Shown here piece after piece: positions 1-11,900 of a stretch of 64,000 nucleotides of DNA. This stretch comes from Craterostigma plantagineum. Taxonomy: Eukaryota; Streptophyta; Magnoliopsida; Lamiales; Linderniaceae. A model generated the notes under the pieces. It did no database searches. It was not told where the DNA came from and saw only the letters and a program-made list of their open reading frames with translations. The position numbers and the translations under genes were made by a program. The DNA lies in contig JAPQWV010000368.1 of the NCBI GenBank assembly GCA_027422505.1, forward strand, positions 62,001-126,000, in the 5' to 3' direction. Position 1 is the first letter of the stretch. The number at the start of each line of letters is the position of its first letter.

Positions 1-415
1 GAATTGGGTCTGAAAAAATCCCTACATGGTGCGGTGAGCGTGGACGAACATGGTGCGGGTGCCTTCAGATGGAAAAATTATAGCCCAGATACGGTGTGGG
101 TGGTGTGTCCCCAGCCCTTGTAAGACGATTGGTGAATCTGCGGTGAACAAAAAAAGCGCTTGGTGCAGTGATTGCGGGGAAGCGTTTGGTGCAGATAATC
201 GTCGAATGGGAGGCCCGTTGTGTGGTCTTGAGTTTGAGGGAGGATTGTTGGTGCAATCTCAAGAGAGTCCCACACCAATAGTTAAAATAGAAAAGGAGTG
301 GTTTATAAGCTTGTGGGTTCACTCCCTCTATTGCCAATTGGTTGTAGAGAGGAACCCCACAAGCTTATACCGGGTTGGGTTTGGGCTGGAATTGGGTCTG
401 AAAAAATCCCTACAT
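1..415. repeat. Unidentified repeat segment bounded by a 27-bp direct repeat
   Basis: The first 27 bases of the window recur exactly at 389-415, so this segment is either one unit of a tandem repeat or the end of an LTR-like element cut by the window edge. It contains a hairpin: the arm at about 303-320 (around an AAGCTTGTGGG core) is inverted at about 351-368. A CCCACA-type element at 266-276 precedes a TTTATAAG box at 302-309. The open reading frames here have no recognisable domain and I do not call them genes. From 416 to about 960 I see only AT-rich DNA. Confidence 0.4.
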
Positions 416-959
416 ATATGATAGTAATTTACTCTTTGGAGTTTATAAGAATATTATGTTTTAGTTTTTGTCCGTATGCTATTATATTTAGACAAATAAA
501 TTATTGAGAAGATATTTCAAATTATACAATATGGCATGTTACATGTTCTTGTCAAGATGAGATTATTAATTGAATAAGGTTTTTAAAAATCAATGTAATA
601 AATAAATATTATATGATCATAGTAAGTGTAACAGATATTTATTGGACGAAATTAGTAACGGAGGTAAAGAGACTTGACGAAACATTTTTAAATCATATTA
701 GTTTCCACTGTGTTTTCCTTTCAACAGAACCAAACGGAATTATTAGTTTTCTTACAAAACAAATTTCCTTTTGCTTTTACCCAACAACCAAACATGACAA
801 AGGAATTAGTCTTTCTTTGATTTTGATTTTCCTTTCGTGCGTTTTCTTTTCCACACCCAATTCCATGAACCAAACACACTTTAGGATTTGATGTGAAGTT
901 ATTTTCTCTCGTTTATTAAAAACCTGTAATAACATAGGAAAATTATAAATCATTAATTG

Positions 960-1000
960 GGCTTCTTTAATTGGGCCCAAAGCGTTGAAGCCCATTAAAG
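960..1000 (+). promoter_or_regulatory. Site II-like (TGGGCC/GGCCCA) promoter elements
   Basis: A palindromic TGGGCCCA at 972-979 is flanked by TGGGCTT and a reverse AGCCCATT within 40 bp, about 50-85 bp upstream of the start codon at 1046. Such site II elements, bound by TCP factors, are typical of plant genes for ribosomal and organellar proteins. That fits a ribosome-associated product. The placement is seen in the sequence; the function is inferred. Confidence 0.5.
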
Positions 1001-1045
1001 TTGCGGTGAAAAATCCGAGTCCACGTTGGGAAAGAAGAGCGCGGA

Positions 1046-2578
1046 ATGGCTCATCTGCTGAGGCCGCTAATCCAACTCCTACCACGGTGGCGCCACCGTC
1101 GCTCGCCGTCGATATCTTTACTTTGCGCGTATCCGTCACGCGCGTTAGCTAGCTCGCCTTACCTACCATCGAGCTCACCTTTGTCGAGAGAAGTCCATTT
1201 TCGCTCGCGCGCTTTGAGGCCTTCCAAGGCACCTTTGCCGCGCGATAACGTCGGAGGGAGCGACGGCGACGGTTCAGATTCCGATGGAAGCGGTGCGAGA
1301 AGGAGCCGAAACGAGAGGAAACGCGAGGCTCGACGCGCTGTGAGGTGGGGTATGGACTTGGCCACGTTCTCTCCATCACAGATCAAGCGAATCCTTAGGT
1401 ACATTCACTACGAGGATTTTGAATGTGTTCAAATAGTGTTTTTTTGAGCGAGCTTTCTGACGTTTCTGTGTGTTTGAGTGTGCTTTGTGCAGAGTGGCTT
1501 CTCTTGATCAAGAGGTGTTTGATGCTATAATGCTGGTGAAGGTGATCAAAACGCCGTCTTTCTTCTACGCTTATGTTTAGTTATAATGTTTTTTTTTTTT
1601 CCCTTGGATGGTTTTCCTTGCTCGTTCTTTGTGCTTATCTTTTGTACATCTGTTTGAGTTGCTGACGAAGGTAAGCTGTTTGCAAAAATGTCGCAGAGAT
1701 TAGGGCGTGATGTTCGTGAAGGGAAGCGCAGACAGTTCAACTACATAGGTGAGGAGTGAGCAAAGAAATTGTCTCTGTTCTGCCACACACTTAAAATTAG
1801 TATAACGAAGATTTGATACTCATTGTTAGGAAGATTGCTGAGAGAAGCCGAACCTGAACTGTTGGACGGCTTAATTCAGGCGACAAAAGATGGAGACACT
1901 GGCAAGTTTCTTAATTTATCAGGTGCAGAAACCTTTTCCCTTCTTGATGAAGAAGAAGGCGAAGAAGAAGAGAACATAGTGGGAGAATTAAAAGATGACG
2001 ATGATGAAGAAGAAGAAGAGGTATTTAGATATTCGAAAAATTTTAATAGCTGAAAACGAGTCAGTAAATCCCTCTTTGCTGCTCTTGCCGATGATGGTAA
2101 TTTTACTTCTTCATTTGCAGGACTCGTTGGAAATCACTGTCGCGAAAAAATGGTGCGATGGTCTCATCGATAGAGATATCAGCATCACCAACGAGGTTTA
2201 TTCTCTCCGAGATGTGGAATTCGATCGACAGGTTAGTTAAAATGCACGCCCATACCTTCGTAAAATTTGAACTTGGGCAATACCGTTCATCCCTGAGTCT
2301 CCTTGAGTACCCATGAACGCCTGGTGCATTTTTTCCTCTGCTCTAGAGCTCCTATTATATAGCCTTTGCTTTTAATATAGTTCAGTTTACCCTTTGAACT
2401 TGAGCTCACTTACAGTCCTAAACGATAAATTTTCATCGTTCTTTAGGAACTTAGACAATTGGTGAGGAAGGTTCATACGGAGGAAAATGGAAATACAGAG
2501 TCTAAAGCTGCAAATGCCAGAAGATCTCTCGCTCGTTTTCTCAGACGCCTTGCGGAACAGCGCAGTACGCATACTTAA
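1046..2578 (+). CDS. YjgA/DarP-like (DUF615) ribosome-associated protein, probably organellar
   Basis: Six exons: 1046-1398, 1493-1541, 1697-1748, 1830-2020, 2121-2231 and 2447-2578. All introns are GT-AG and the frames join cleanly to 295 aa. The N-terminal ~75 residues are rich in Arg/Ser/Leu with few acids, as in a plastid or mitochondrial transit peptide. The core carries the DUF615 pattern: SRNERKREARR, then a helix ending SQIKRILRVASLDQEV, then GRDVREGKRRQFNYIGRLLR. A charged Asp/Glu stretch encoded at the end of exon 4 is an insertion relative to bacterial YjgA. The C-terminal exon (RSLARFLRRLAEQ) resembles the family's final helix. In bacteria YjgA/DarP assists late 50S ribosome assembly; a similar role on organellar ribosomes is inference. 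The start is the first ATG in frame with the transit-like region. Confidence 0.82.
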
Positions 2579-2949
2579 CTCTTGCTATACTTTACCTTCT
2601 TTTTGGTCGAGGTTACGAAAAACATGTATTGGCGGGTGTGTTATTTATGATCGATCATTCGAGCCCATTAATGTATCCATCTTGTCTTGGTAAAGATTCT
2701 TGCTGAAAGATCAAGCAAAGTTCAAAGATTCCCATCTTTGATTTTTTTAGGTTTGTAAGCAAGTTCCTTACATAGCCTGATATTCTTTTTCTTTTTGGAC
2801 CAGGCGACTGCTATGTTATCCCATGCAATGAGAATTCTTGATTTCAATTCTAATCTTATGATAACGACGGCGTTTTGATTGCTAAGAGACAACGGATTGT
2901 GGTAAATCTGATCATAATTTCGAACAGAATCAGCGATGATTGTGCTTGT
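2579..2949. other. 3' flank of the YjgA-like gene
   Basis: This AT-rich stretch lies between the stop codon and the Copia insertion. It presumably contains the 3' UTR. No other feature is visible. Confidence 0.5.
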
Positions 2950-3448
2950 TGTTGATTTTTTCAACATGTAGAAGTGAATTTGATCTCCTATGATCTAAGC
3001 ACTTACGTATTGTGCTTCCTAAATGCCTATAAATAGGCTTAGGTGCTCAATGTAATGGACACCCCAAACCAACGAGAGAGAGAGAGAGAAAGAAAGAGAG
3101 AGAGAGAGGAGAGAGAGAGAGAGAAAGAAAAAAAATCTTGTCTGGGTGGATAAGGGTGAGAGCAGGTTTAGTTTTTACTAGGAAGTTGAGAGTGGGTACA
3201 AAAACATTACTCGGGTTGAGTAAGGGGTCTCGAGTTTTGGTTTAAACACGAGCGTTATTTTGTACGGTGTAATAATTCTCAAATATAGTAGAACTATTGT
3301 CTCTCCGTGGAGGTAGGCAGTATTGGCCGAACCACGTTAAAATCTTGTGTTCTCTCTCGGTGTCATTTCAGCTTTAATCCCAATAAAATTGTCGTGAGTT
3401 CAAAATCAACTTCCGCTGGGCCCGAAAAATTACCGCTCAACCCCACCA
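2950..3448 (+). repeat. 5' LTR of the TR-GAG-like Copia element
   Basis: The LTR is 499 bp and runs TG...CA. A TATAAATA box near 3030 is the likely promoter. It is followed by an interrupted (GA)n tract at about 3075-3125, which would lie in the transcript leader. Confidence 0.92.
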
Positions 3449-3450
3449 AG

Positions 3451-3463
3451 TGGTATCAGAGCC
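3451..3463 (+). other. Primer-binding site (initiator tRNA-Met)
   Basis: TGGTATCAGAGCC begins two bases after the 5' LTR. It is complementary to the 3' end of plant initiator tRNA-Met, the usual primer for Copia elements. Confidence 0.88.
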
Positions 3464-3596
3464 AAGCCTAATTGATATTCTGAGTATGCTCTGTGGTTGC
3501 AGCTTTGTCTGATCTTCCACATCAGAAAAGATATCAAGAAGGTTCGTTACGGGGGAGCCAGTGTCGGGCCAAAGCTGTTGAATCTCTGCAAGGATA

Positions 3597-4928
3597 ATGG
3601 CGACGGGAAGCAGTTTCAAAGTGCGGCAATTTGATGGTACGGGGAATTTCACTCTGTGGCAGAGACGAGTGAAGGATATTCTTGTTCATCAAGGGTTGGC
3701 TAAGGCTTTGAAAGGGAAAAAGGGAAAGCCGGAGAAAATGACACAAGAAGACTGGGAGGATTTGGGGTCAAGATGTGTCAGCACAATCCGTCTGTACATT
3801 GCGGATAACATTATTAATAATGTTGTTAATGAGGATTCTGCACCAGACTTGTGGGCGAAGTTGGAGGAGCTGCATCTCGGAAAAAACTTAACCACAAAGT
3901 TAGATCTGAAGCGGGAGCTGTACCGGCTGAAGATGGAGGAAGGTGGAAATCTCATGGATCACATTAGCGTGTTCAACGGACTTGTGGATCAACTTATAAA
4001 AGTTGAAGTAAAGTTGGAGGAAGAAGATAAAGCCCTTTTACTTCTTACCTCACTTCCTGATTCTTATGATAATTTGGTCACAACCATCTTGTACGGAAAG
4101 ACGACGATGAAGATGGTGGATGTGCAGTCAACTCTTTTGGCACATGAAAAGAGGAGACGATCAAATTATGGCGATAGCCAAAATTCGGCGTTGGCTATAC
4201 ACGGGGAGAATCGTAGAGGAAGGTTTCACGCCAGGGAATTTGGAGGTAGCAGCATGTCCAAATCAAAGGATGGCGGGAAGGGCATTATGTGTTACAAGTG
4301 TGGTGAGCCGGGACACATCAAGAGGAATTGTCCGACTTGGAGGAAGGACAAGAACGGCGAGAAAAATTTCACAACCATGATAGCACAAGATACAGATGAT
4401 GTTGTAGACGTTCTCACAGTCTACAATGATGACGCTTGTTCTCAGGATGAATGGATATTGGATTCGGGGTCGAAGTACCATATTTGCTCCGAAAGAAAAT
4501 ATTTTGATACGTTCCAGAAGATACGAAGAGGTTCGGTTTCCATGGCTGATGGATACCGTCAGGCAGTTCGTGGTGTCGGAACTGTGAAGATCAAAATGAC
4601 TGACGGAGCGGTGCGAGCTTTGGGTGGTGTGATCTTTGTCCCAAAGTTACGGAAGAATTTAATATCCTTGAGCCAGTTAGATTCCAAGGGCTATGAAAGT
4701 TTCATAGCAGGGGGAGTCTGTAAAATCACACTTGGCGGAAACGTCCTACTGAAGGGAGAAGAGCGTGGAGGTTTGTATCGTCTGGAAGGGAGTGTGGTAC
4801 AAAACACTCTGACTTCGATGGGTTCACGAAAATCGCGCGCGCGTGGTGGAAAGGCAGACGATCGTGAGAAGGAAAGTCCTGCTGGAGAAGGGGTTGCGTC
4901 GAAGTCCCTCTTCAGAATCGACGGGTAG
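3597..4928 (+). CDS. Copia gag-protease polyprotein without pol
   Basis: The 443-aa frame is intact. Residues ~1-185 form a Copia gag (UBN2-like) domain. A zinc knuckle CYKCGEPGHIKRNC (C-x2-C-x4-H-x4-C) lies at about 232-245. An aspartic protease active-site motif DSG lies at ~289-291, followed by the usual glycine-rich protease-like region ending near LISLSQLDSKGY. The frame then enters an unrelated basic tail and stops, exactly where autonomous relatives continue into the pre-integrase and integrase domains. The product could form particles and process itself but cannot reverse-transcribe or integrate. The absence of internal stops suggests recent selection or recent copying from an active source. 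Confidence 0.88.
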   Translation: MATGSSFKVRQFDGTGNFTLWQRRVKDILVHQGLAKALKGKKGKPEKMTQEDWEDLGSRCVSTIRLYIADNIINNVVNEDSAPDLWAKLEELHLGKNLTTKLDLKRELYRLKMEEGGNLMDHISVFNGLVDQLIKVEVKLEEEDKALLLLTSLPDSYDNLVTTILYGKTTMKMVDVQSTLLAHEKRRRSNYGDSQNSALAIHGENRRGRFHAREFGGSSMSKSKDGGKGIMCYKCGEPGHIKRNCPTWRKDKNGEKNFTTMIAQDTDDVVDVLTVYNDDACSQDEWILDSGSKYHICSERKYFDTFQKIRRGSVSMADGYRQAVRGVGTVKIKMTDGAVRALGGVIFVPKLRKNLISLSQLDSKGYESFIAGGVCKITLGGNVLLKGEERGGLYRLEGSVVQNTLTSMGSRKSRARGGKADDREKESPAGEGVASKSLFRIDG

Positions 4929-5104
4929 AGTCGGTTCAGCAGCTGCACATAGGATTGGCCGCGGGTGAATCAAGTTGGTAGGACCTGAATTCTTGATTCG
5001 GTTATGTGTAGCTGGTACAAGGAAGGCCAATGGCGTTCGTGGTATTTACGAACGGGTTACTCTTATTCTTGGGTTCGCTGGAATGCTCTCTAAAGAAGGC
5101 GCAG

Positions 5105-5124
5105 ATGTTGAAAAGGGGGAGAAT
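5105..5124 (+). other. Polypurine tract of the TR-GAG-like element
   Basis: A purine-rich run (GAAAAGGGGGAGAA) lies immediately before the right LTR, where plus-strand DNA synthesis is primed. Confidence 0.8.
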
Positions 5125-5265
5125 TGTTGATTTTTTCAACATGTAGAAGAAGGAATTTGATCTCCTATGGTCTAAGCACTTACGTATTGTGCTTCCTAAA
5201 TGCCTATAAATAGGCTTAGGTGCTCAATGTAATGGACACCCCAAACCAACGAGAGAGAGAGAGAG

Positions 5266-5306
<41 letters not shown>

Positions 5307-5626
5307 AAAAAAATCTTGTCTGGGTGGATAAGGGTGAGAGCAGGTTTAGTTTTTACTAGGAAGTTGAGAGTGGGTACAAAAACATTACTCGGGTTGAGTA
5401 AGGGGTCTCGAGTTTTGGTTTAAACACGAGCGTTATTTTGTACGGTGTAATAATTCTCAAATATAGTAGAACTATTGTCTCTCCGTGGAGGTAGGCAGTA
5501 TTGGCCGAACCACGTTAAAATCTTGTGTTCTCTCTCGGTGTCATTTCAGCTTTAATCCCAATAAAATTGGAGTGAGTTCAAAATCAACTTCCGCTGGGCC
5601 CGAAAAATTACCGCTCAACCCCAACA
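5125..5626 (+). repeat. 3' LTR of the TR-GAG-like Copia element
   Basis: The LTR is 502 bp. It matches the left LTR apart from a longer GA run and a few substitutions. The target duplication CTTGT follows at 5627-5631. Confidence 0.92.
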
Positions 5627-5631
5627 CTTGT

Positions 5632-6122
5632 TGCTTCATAACATAACATCCATGAGATGGGTTGTGCTTCTAATGTCATTTCGTGCAACTTGAGACATAT
5701 AATTGCAATCTTAATACATGCAATGAATTATTGCATATCTTGTTCGAGCAATTTGAGTATCACGTACACTGGGATTAGTACCATGTATTTTCATTCGTAG
5801 TATGAGGTCATGTACGATTAAGACATTGATTCGTATACTTGGAAATGGGCCTTCACACGACAAAATTTGATCCTCGTGGCTTTGGTTTAATGGTTCAGTA
5901 TCACGCTTGAAATTTGCCCTTACTCATAGGTCAATGTGATTGTTAATCTAGAAAATATTCAAGAAACATATAATGGTGTAACATCATCAATCTTTAATAT
6001 ATACACTCAAAGGTCTAATTCACGTGACGGCCTCAATTCTAAAATGGACCCTACACAAATTGGAACCTTGTGTCTATTACAATTAAAACAGTTGCTGATC
6101 ATATATGAATTAAACATGCATA
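5632..6122. other. Intergenic, nothing recognised
   Basis: This AT-rich spacer lies between the Copia and Gypsy insertions. The small open frames in it show no domain or codon structure that I recognise. Confidence 0.5.
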
Positions 6123-6127
6123 CATAT

Positions 6128-8924
6128 TGCGGCGCCCCTAACTCCTACCGCCATTCTTACTACTAATTTATGTGACTGCATGTGATATAATTAAAATGTA
6201 TATACGAAAATGCGTACAAAATTTTTCCTTTTATATAAGGAATTCTTCTGTACAGTGCAAAATATTCCTAGGACATAAATACAAGGTAGAGTGCGCATGC
6301 GTATTCAAAATAACCTATCGGCCCGCCACTTAGGTCGCATCCATGTACACACTGCCACCCCAAAAGTCCTCCGGAAGCTTCAAAATTTGGCCTCGCCTTC
6401 GTAAAGATCACGTACCGTGATCCCGTGAACCTACAACACATAAATACGTGGAATGAGCTTATAAAGCTCAGTAAGTGAAAGCCATGCATGCCGTGCACGT
6501 GTCCTAAATTCGCAAAGGCATCCGCGCCAATGCTCCCTAGACCTCATATCTTTCCTTGTCTTGTCTTGTCATATAGGGCCCTCGGCTATCTTGCTATGCA
6601 CCATCATGGAGCTCGAATCCACTAGGGATAAATAAATATAAGTGGCAATACCCACTCAAGGGAGGCTAACCCTAGGGCGCCTTTTCTGTCCCAAGGTGGT
6701 TTCATACGCCACGCGGACGCTTCACACTGGTAGCCTAATCTGAGGTAGTCAACACCAGAGGTACCCTCGGTGTCGCTTACTCCCTCAGCTCGCACCCTCC
6801 AGGTTTCACGACCCGCCATGAGGGCATTAGCCCTAAAATCATGTCTTGCCTTGTACATGTCATGTCATAACGGTAGCGCCATACGACGTCACCATGGTAG
6901 CATAGAAGAGCCGTGACTCAACTGTGAGTCGACATCAGACGCCCATATCGGCGAATCTTTATCGCTCTCAGGCGATCGTATATTATGCACGCTATCATAT
7001 CCTGCCTTTCGTTCTAACGTGCGTGCACATGCTCATGTCGTGAATATGCATGTCATGCCATAGTATCATGTAATTAAATCATGCGTGTCATATAACGCAA
7101 ATAACTCACGTAGAAAGTCACATAAAATCATAGAACACATAACATATAATTTTCATGCCCATATAGTTATATGTTGTAAATGGGACTTCCACTTACCTGG
7201 TATCCTTAGCTTATTTAATCTTATCGTACTGTAAGTCGTAAATCTCCAAACCCTAAATATAGAGACATATAAAATTAGGGTTTGTTAGTCTAATTATAAT
7301 TTCAAGAAATTGGCTTAATTTAGAAAACCCTAATTTGGATTTTCATAAATTTCGAAACCCTAAGATTTATAACTTTAACCTAGACTAAGAAATATTATTT
7401 CCCGAAATAGATCTCATGAGATATGTCTCGACATTACACTATTTATAAAGTCGGCATAAATTAAATCTCGGTATAAATCATCAAATAAATGTCGAGACAT
7501 ATAAATCTCGATCAGGTTTTCACACTTCGAGATGGACTTCGACATTTTAAGTAAAATGTCGAGATATCTATTGAGCTCCTACCTAAAATGTCGAGATATA
7601 CATTAATATTATACTTAAGATGTCGAGCTTACATATTAGAATGATAACAGAATGTCGATATATACTTATACATGGATTTCGATATTTAATCTAATCAATA
7701 ACAATGATCTCGAGGCTGGTATTTAAATGAATCTCAATATGTATGTGTCGAGTATTGTGTATGAGAGGTATGTCGACATTGAACTAAAATGTCGAGGTGT
7801 ATATATATAAAATGTCGAGATGTGCGTTGGGTTTACCAATAAAATGTCGAGGTTACATATACAATGTTTCGATATTTTAACTAGCACCAAGGTCTCGACA
7901 TTTAACTAAGCAATATATGAAATGTCGATATAGAGGTCTCGACATTATTTCATTAGCTAACATGGTTCGATATTTTCATCATGTCATTCGTGAACTCCTT
8001 ACTAAAGTCATCTAAACTCATGTAATATCATGATCCACTAATAACAATTCCAATCACAAACGTAGTTAAGAACATTAACTTTCGAAATCACTACATGAAT
8101 AGACCTCGATATTATTCCTACCAACTTAGCAGAGTTCGAAATCTATCTACCGGAAATCATATTGCCTGGAAACATATTTTTAGCTCAGAAATCATCTAAA
8201 CTTCGATTGAACGACCTACTTTTCAAGAACAGCTTGAAAGTTGTATTATTTTTATCAAAACCCTAAAATGAATAGTTATAACCCTAGTTCAAAACCTAAA
8301 TTTACGTAACTGTTGAATTGCTAAATACCTTAACATGCTTAGTCATGAATGAAAATATGAATTTAAAATAAGGAATTATACCCTCTCGTAGCTTCAAAGA
8401 TGAATGCTTATTTGAGCCTTTCGTTTCCTTTCAGCTTTTAGATCTTCGAGAGTTTTGTAAATGAAACACCATAATTCTTTCCTAGCTTCTTATCTATGTT
8501 CTTGCGTGTAATAATAGACAAATGAGGTCAAAAGTTATGTTAATACTTATCTCATTTCAACTAATATGAATTATTGTATTATTTTATTTTTCTTCCACTT
8601 TAAGTTTCGAAACACATGGATGACGTCTTTAATTGATCTCGAGATTCTTTATTTCGTCATTGATCTCTTTCGACATTCTTTCTATAGATATTTTCTTACG
8701 AACCACATATTTTTAGGTTAGCATGACAGGTACTAGAAACCCTAAAATCAATAACTAACCTAAATTCAATTAATTCTTCTACTTGGTTATTAACCCTAAT
8801 AACACCTAATTTTAAAGTCATGTTGACACATAAAATCATAAAACACGTCTCATGCAGTCACGTAAGTCATATAGCGTGCATGCATATTTATTGGCCGGCG
8901 TACTTACGGGACTCGGGTATTACA
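6128..8924 (-). repeat. 3' LTR of the Gypsy element
   Basis: The LTR is 2797 bp; on the plus strand it starts TGCGGCGCCCC and ends GGTATTACA. It includes a region at ~7420-7980 dense in TCGA-centred motifs. Short frames inside it (for example near 6268-6858) recur identically in the other LTR and are not genes. Confidence 0.95.
7420..7980. repeat. Array of TCGA-centred motifs inside the LTR
   Basis: About twenty degenerate copies of an ATGTCGAGA motif, in both orientations (AATGTCGAG and CTCGACATT), occur in ~560 bp and are separated by AT-rich spacers of variable length. The same array is present in the other LTR at ~14890-15450. The spacing is irregular, so this is not a simple satellite. 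Confidence 0.7.
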
Positions 8925-8942
8925 TCCTCCCCCCTTAAAAGG
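8925..8942 (-). other. Polypurine tract of the Gypsy element
   Basis: Read on the minus strand, AAGGGGGGAGGA directly abuts the 3' LTR. Confidence 0.85.
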
Positions 8943-8958
8943 GATTTCGCCCCCGAAA

Positions 8959-11900
8959 TCAAACAGGGAGAAATAGCTCAGGGTAGTGGTTCCTCATATC
9001 ATCCTCCCGTTCCCACGTAGCTTCTTCGGTGGACTGATTCTGCCATAATACTTTGACTAACGGAATTTCTTTATTCCGTAATCGTTTCATGTCATACATA
9101 AGGATCTCCACTGGCTTTTCCTCGTAACTTAAATCTGGCTTGAGCTGTTGATGAAGATTATCATTGTTCAGCACATGGTTTGGGTCTGCGACGTATTTTC
9201 GTAACGTCGATACATGAAAGACATCATGTACTTGAGCTAGCGAATTCGGTAATTCCAGCTGATATGCAACTTCGCCAACTTTTCTGAGGATTCGGAACGG
9301 TCCTATATAACGTGGGCTCAGCTTGCCTTTCTTTCCGAATCGTTTTACGCCTTTCATTGGGGATACCTTCAAAAATACAAAGTCATCTGGTTGGAATTCC
9401 AGTGGTCTACGCTTTTGGTCTGCGTAGCTTTTCTGTCTGCTTTGGGCCGTTTTCATCCGTTCTCGTATTTGAGCAATGGCTTCTGTCATTTCCTGTACTA
9501 GATCAGGACCTAGTATTGCTCGTTCTCCGACCTCGTCCCAATGGATTGGAGATCTGCACTTGCGTCCGTATAACGCTTCGTATGGAGCCATTCCGATCGT
9601 TGCATGGAAGCTGTTGTTGTATGAAAATTCAATTAATGGAAGATATCGGCTCCAATTTCCTTTAAAATCGAGCACACAGGCTCTTAGCATATCTTCCAAC
9701 GTCTGGATCGTTCGTTCAGACTGCCCGTCTGTCTGAGGATGGTAGGCAGTACTGAAGGATAATTTGGTTCCCATGGCCTTCTGTAAACTCATCCAGAATT
9801 TGGATAAGAATCTTGAATCACGATCGGAAACGATCGAGATTGGCACTCCGTGAAGTCGCACTATTTCTTGGATATATAATTCTGCGTATCTCTCCATCGA
9901 AAAGGTTGAGCTGATCGGCAGGAAATGAGCGGACTTAGTCAATCGATCAACGATGACCCATATGGCGTCGTGGCCTTTCACAGTCTTAGGCAAGCCAATA
10001 ACGAAGTCCATCGTAATGTGGTCCCACTTCCATTCAGGTACTGGCAGAGACTGCAAGGTTCCTGCCGGTCGTTGATGTTCCGCCTTAATTTGCTGACACG
10101 TTAAGCATTGGCTCACAAAAGTTGCGATTTCTCTTTTCATTCCTGGCCACCAGTAGTTGGCTCGTAGATCTCTGTACATTTTTGTTGCTCCTGGGTGAAT
10201 AGAATATACAGTGGTATGAGCTTCCATCATGACAGTCTTGCGAAGTTCGGGGTCGCTAGGAACATAGAGACGCCTTCTATAGTATAAACTTCCGTCGTCT
10301 CGTATGGTGAAGTCTGTTGATCTTTGCTCTATAGGAGTTTCTTTGGTTTTCAGATATAATTCGTCATTCTCCTGGGCTTTCGTAATTTGTTCCATCAGTG
10401 TAGGTCGAAGTGTTAACGCCGCTAATCTCGCTTCGATTTCGCCCATTGGTATCACTTCTACTTCGAGTTTCTGTAACTCCGTATTCACAGTCTTGCGGCT
10501 TAGTGCATCAGCTACCACGTTCGCCTTTCCTGGGTGATAACTGATTACACAGTCGTAATCCTTAACCAATTCAAGCCATCGCCGTTGTCGCATGTTCAAC
10601 TCCTTCTGGGTGAAGAAGTATTTCAGACTCTTGTGGTCTGTGAAAATTTCGCATCGCTCGCCGTATAAGTAGTGCCTCCAGATCTTGAGAGCGAATACTA
10701 CCGCGGCAAGCTCTAGGTCGTGAGTTGGGTAGTTCTTCTCATAATCCTTTAGCTGTCGAGAAGCATATGCAACTACGTTTCCATTTTGCATTAGAACGCA
10801 TCCTAGGCCATTCTTGGATGCATCACTATAAACAGAAAATCCTCCAGTGCCAGTAGGGATAGTTAGCACTGGAGCCGTAGTGAGTCGTCGCTTAAGTTCC
10901 TGGAAACTCTGCTCGCAAGCGTCGTCCCATTGAAATGGAGTATTTTTCTTTGTTAGCTTCGTCAGGGTTGACGCGATTTTGGAGAAATCTTTGATGAATT
11001 TTCTATAGTATCCGGCTAGTCCAAGAAAACTCCGTATTTCTGTCACGTTCGTCGGTTGCGGCCAGTTGTTAATAGCCTCGATCTTGCTGGGGTCGACAGA
11101 AATTCCTGCTCCTGAAATAACGTGCCCGAGAAATGCGACTTTATTGAGCCAGAACTCGCATTTCTTGAATTTTGCATATAACTGCTTTTCTCGTAATATC
11201 TCTAATACAGTCCTCAGGTGTTGTTCATGCTCCTCCTTGGTCTTCGAGTAGATAAGAATGTCATCGATGAATACGATAACACACTTATCTAAGAATGCCT
11301 TGAATACTCGGTTCATCAGGTCCATGAATGCTGCTGGCGCATTAGTCAGCCCAAAAGGCATGACTAGGAATTCGTAGTGCCCATAACGGGTACTAAAAGC
11401 TGTTTTCGGAACATCCTCTTCTCGAATCTTCAACTGATGATATCCTGACCTTAAGTCAATCTTCGAAAAGACAGTTGCGCCTTGTAGTTGGTCAAATAAG
11501 TCGTCAATTCGAGGAAGGGGGTACTTATTCTTGATTGTAATCTTGTTCAGCTCCCTGTAATCGATGCAGAGCCGCATCGATCCATCTTTCTTCTTAACGA
11601 ACAGAACTGGTGCTCCCCAAGGTGAGAAGCTCGGCTGAATGAACCCTTTTTGCAACAGTTCATCCAGTTGCTCCCTCAATTCTTTCAATTCTGCTGGAGC
11701 GAGTCGGTACGGTGCCTTAGAAATCGGTGCCGCTCCTGGCACTAGGTCAATCGTGAATTGAATCTCCCGATCCGGCGGAAGTCCGGGTAAGTCTTCAGGG
11801 AATACATCGGTAAAGTCTTGTACGACTGGGACTTCTTCTAATTTCGGAAGTAACCGTTCTTCGGATGATATCGCAAATATTAAGTAAGCTTCACATCCTG

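Larger units (their letters stand above)
2950..5626 (+). mobile_element. Non-autonomous Copia retrotransposon with gag-protease only (TR-GAG-like)
   Basis: The element has two ~500-bp LTRs (2950-3448 and 5125-5626), each starting TG and ending CA. It is flanked by the 5-bp target duplication CTTGT (2945-2949 and 5627-5631). A primer-binding site follows the left LTR and a purine-rich tract precedes the right one. Only one open frame lies between them, encoding gag and an aspartic-protease-like region. Integrase, reverse transcriptase and RNase H are absent, and only ~200 bp separate the frame from the right LTR. It sits 371 bp downstream of the YjgA-like stop codon. It would need another element's enzymes to move, as described for terminal-repeat retrotransposons with GAG (TR-GAG). 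The LTRs differ mainly in the length of a GA run and a handful of substitutions, so the insertion is fairly young. Confidence 0.92.

Noticed and set aside
6268..6858. Two ~77-codon minus-strand frames in the Gypsy LTR
   Set aside because: They lie wholly within the LTR and recur in its twin at 13741-14331. No known domain.
7420..7980. A CRISPR-like array
   Set aside because: The motif spacing is irregular, the motifs are inverted in part and this is a plant LTR, so no CRISPR interpretation is possible.
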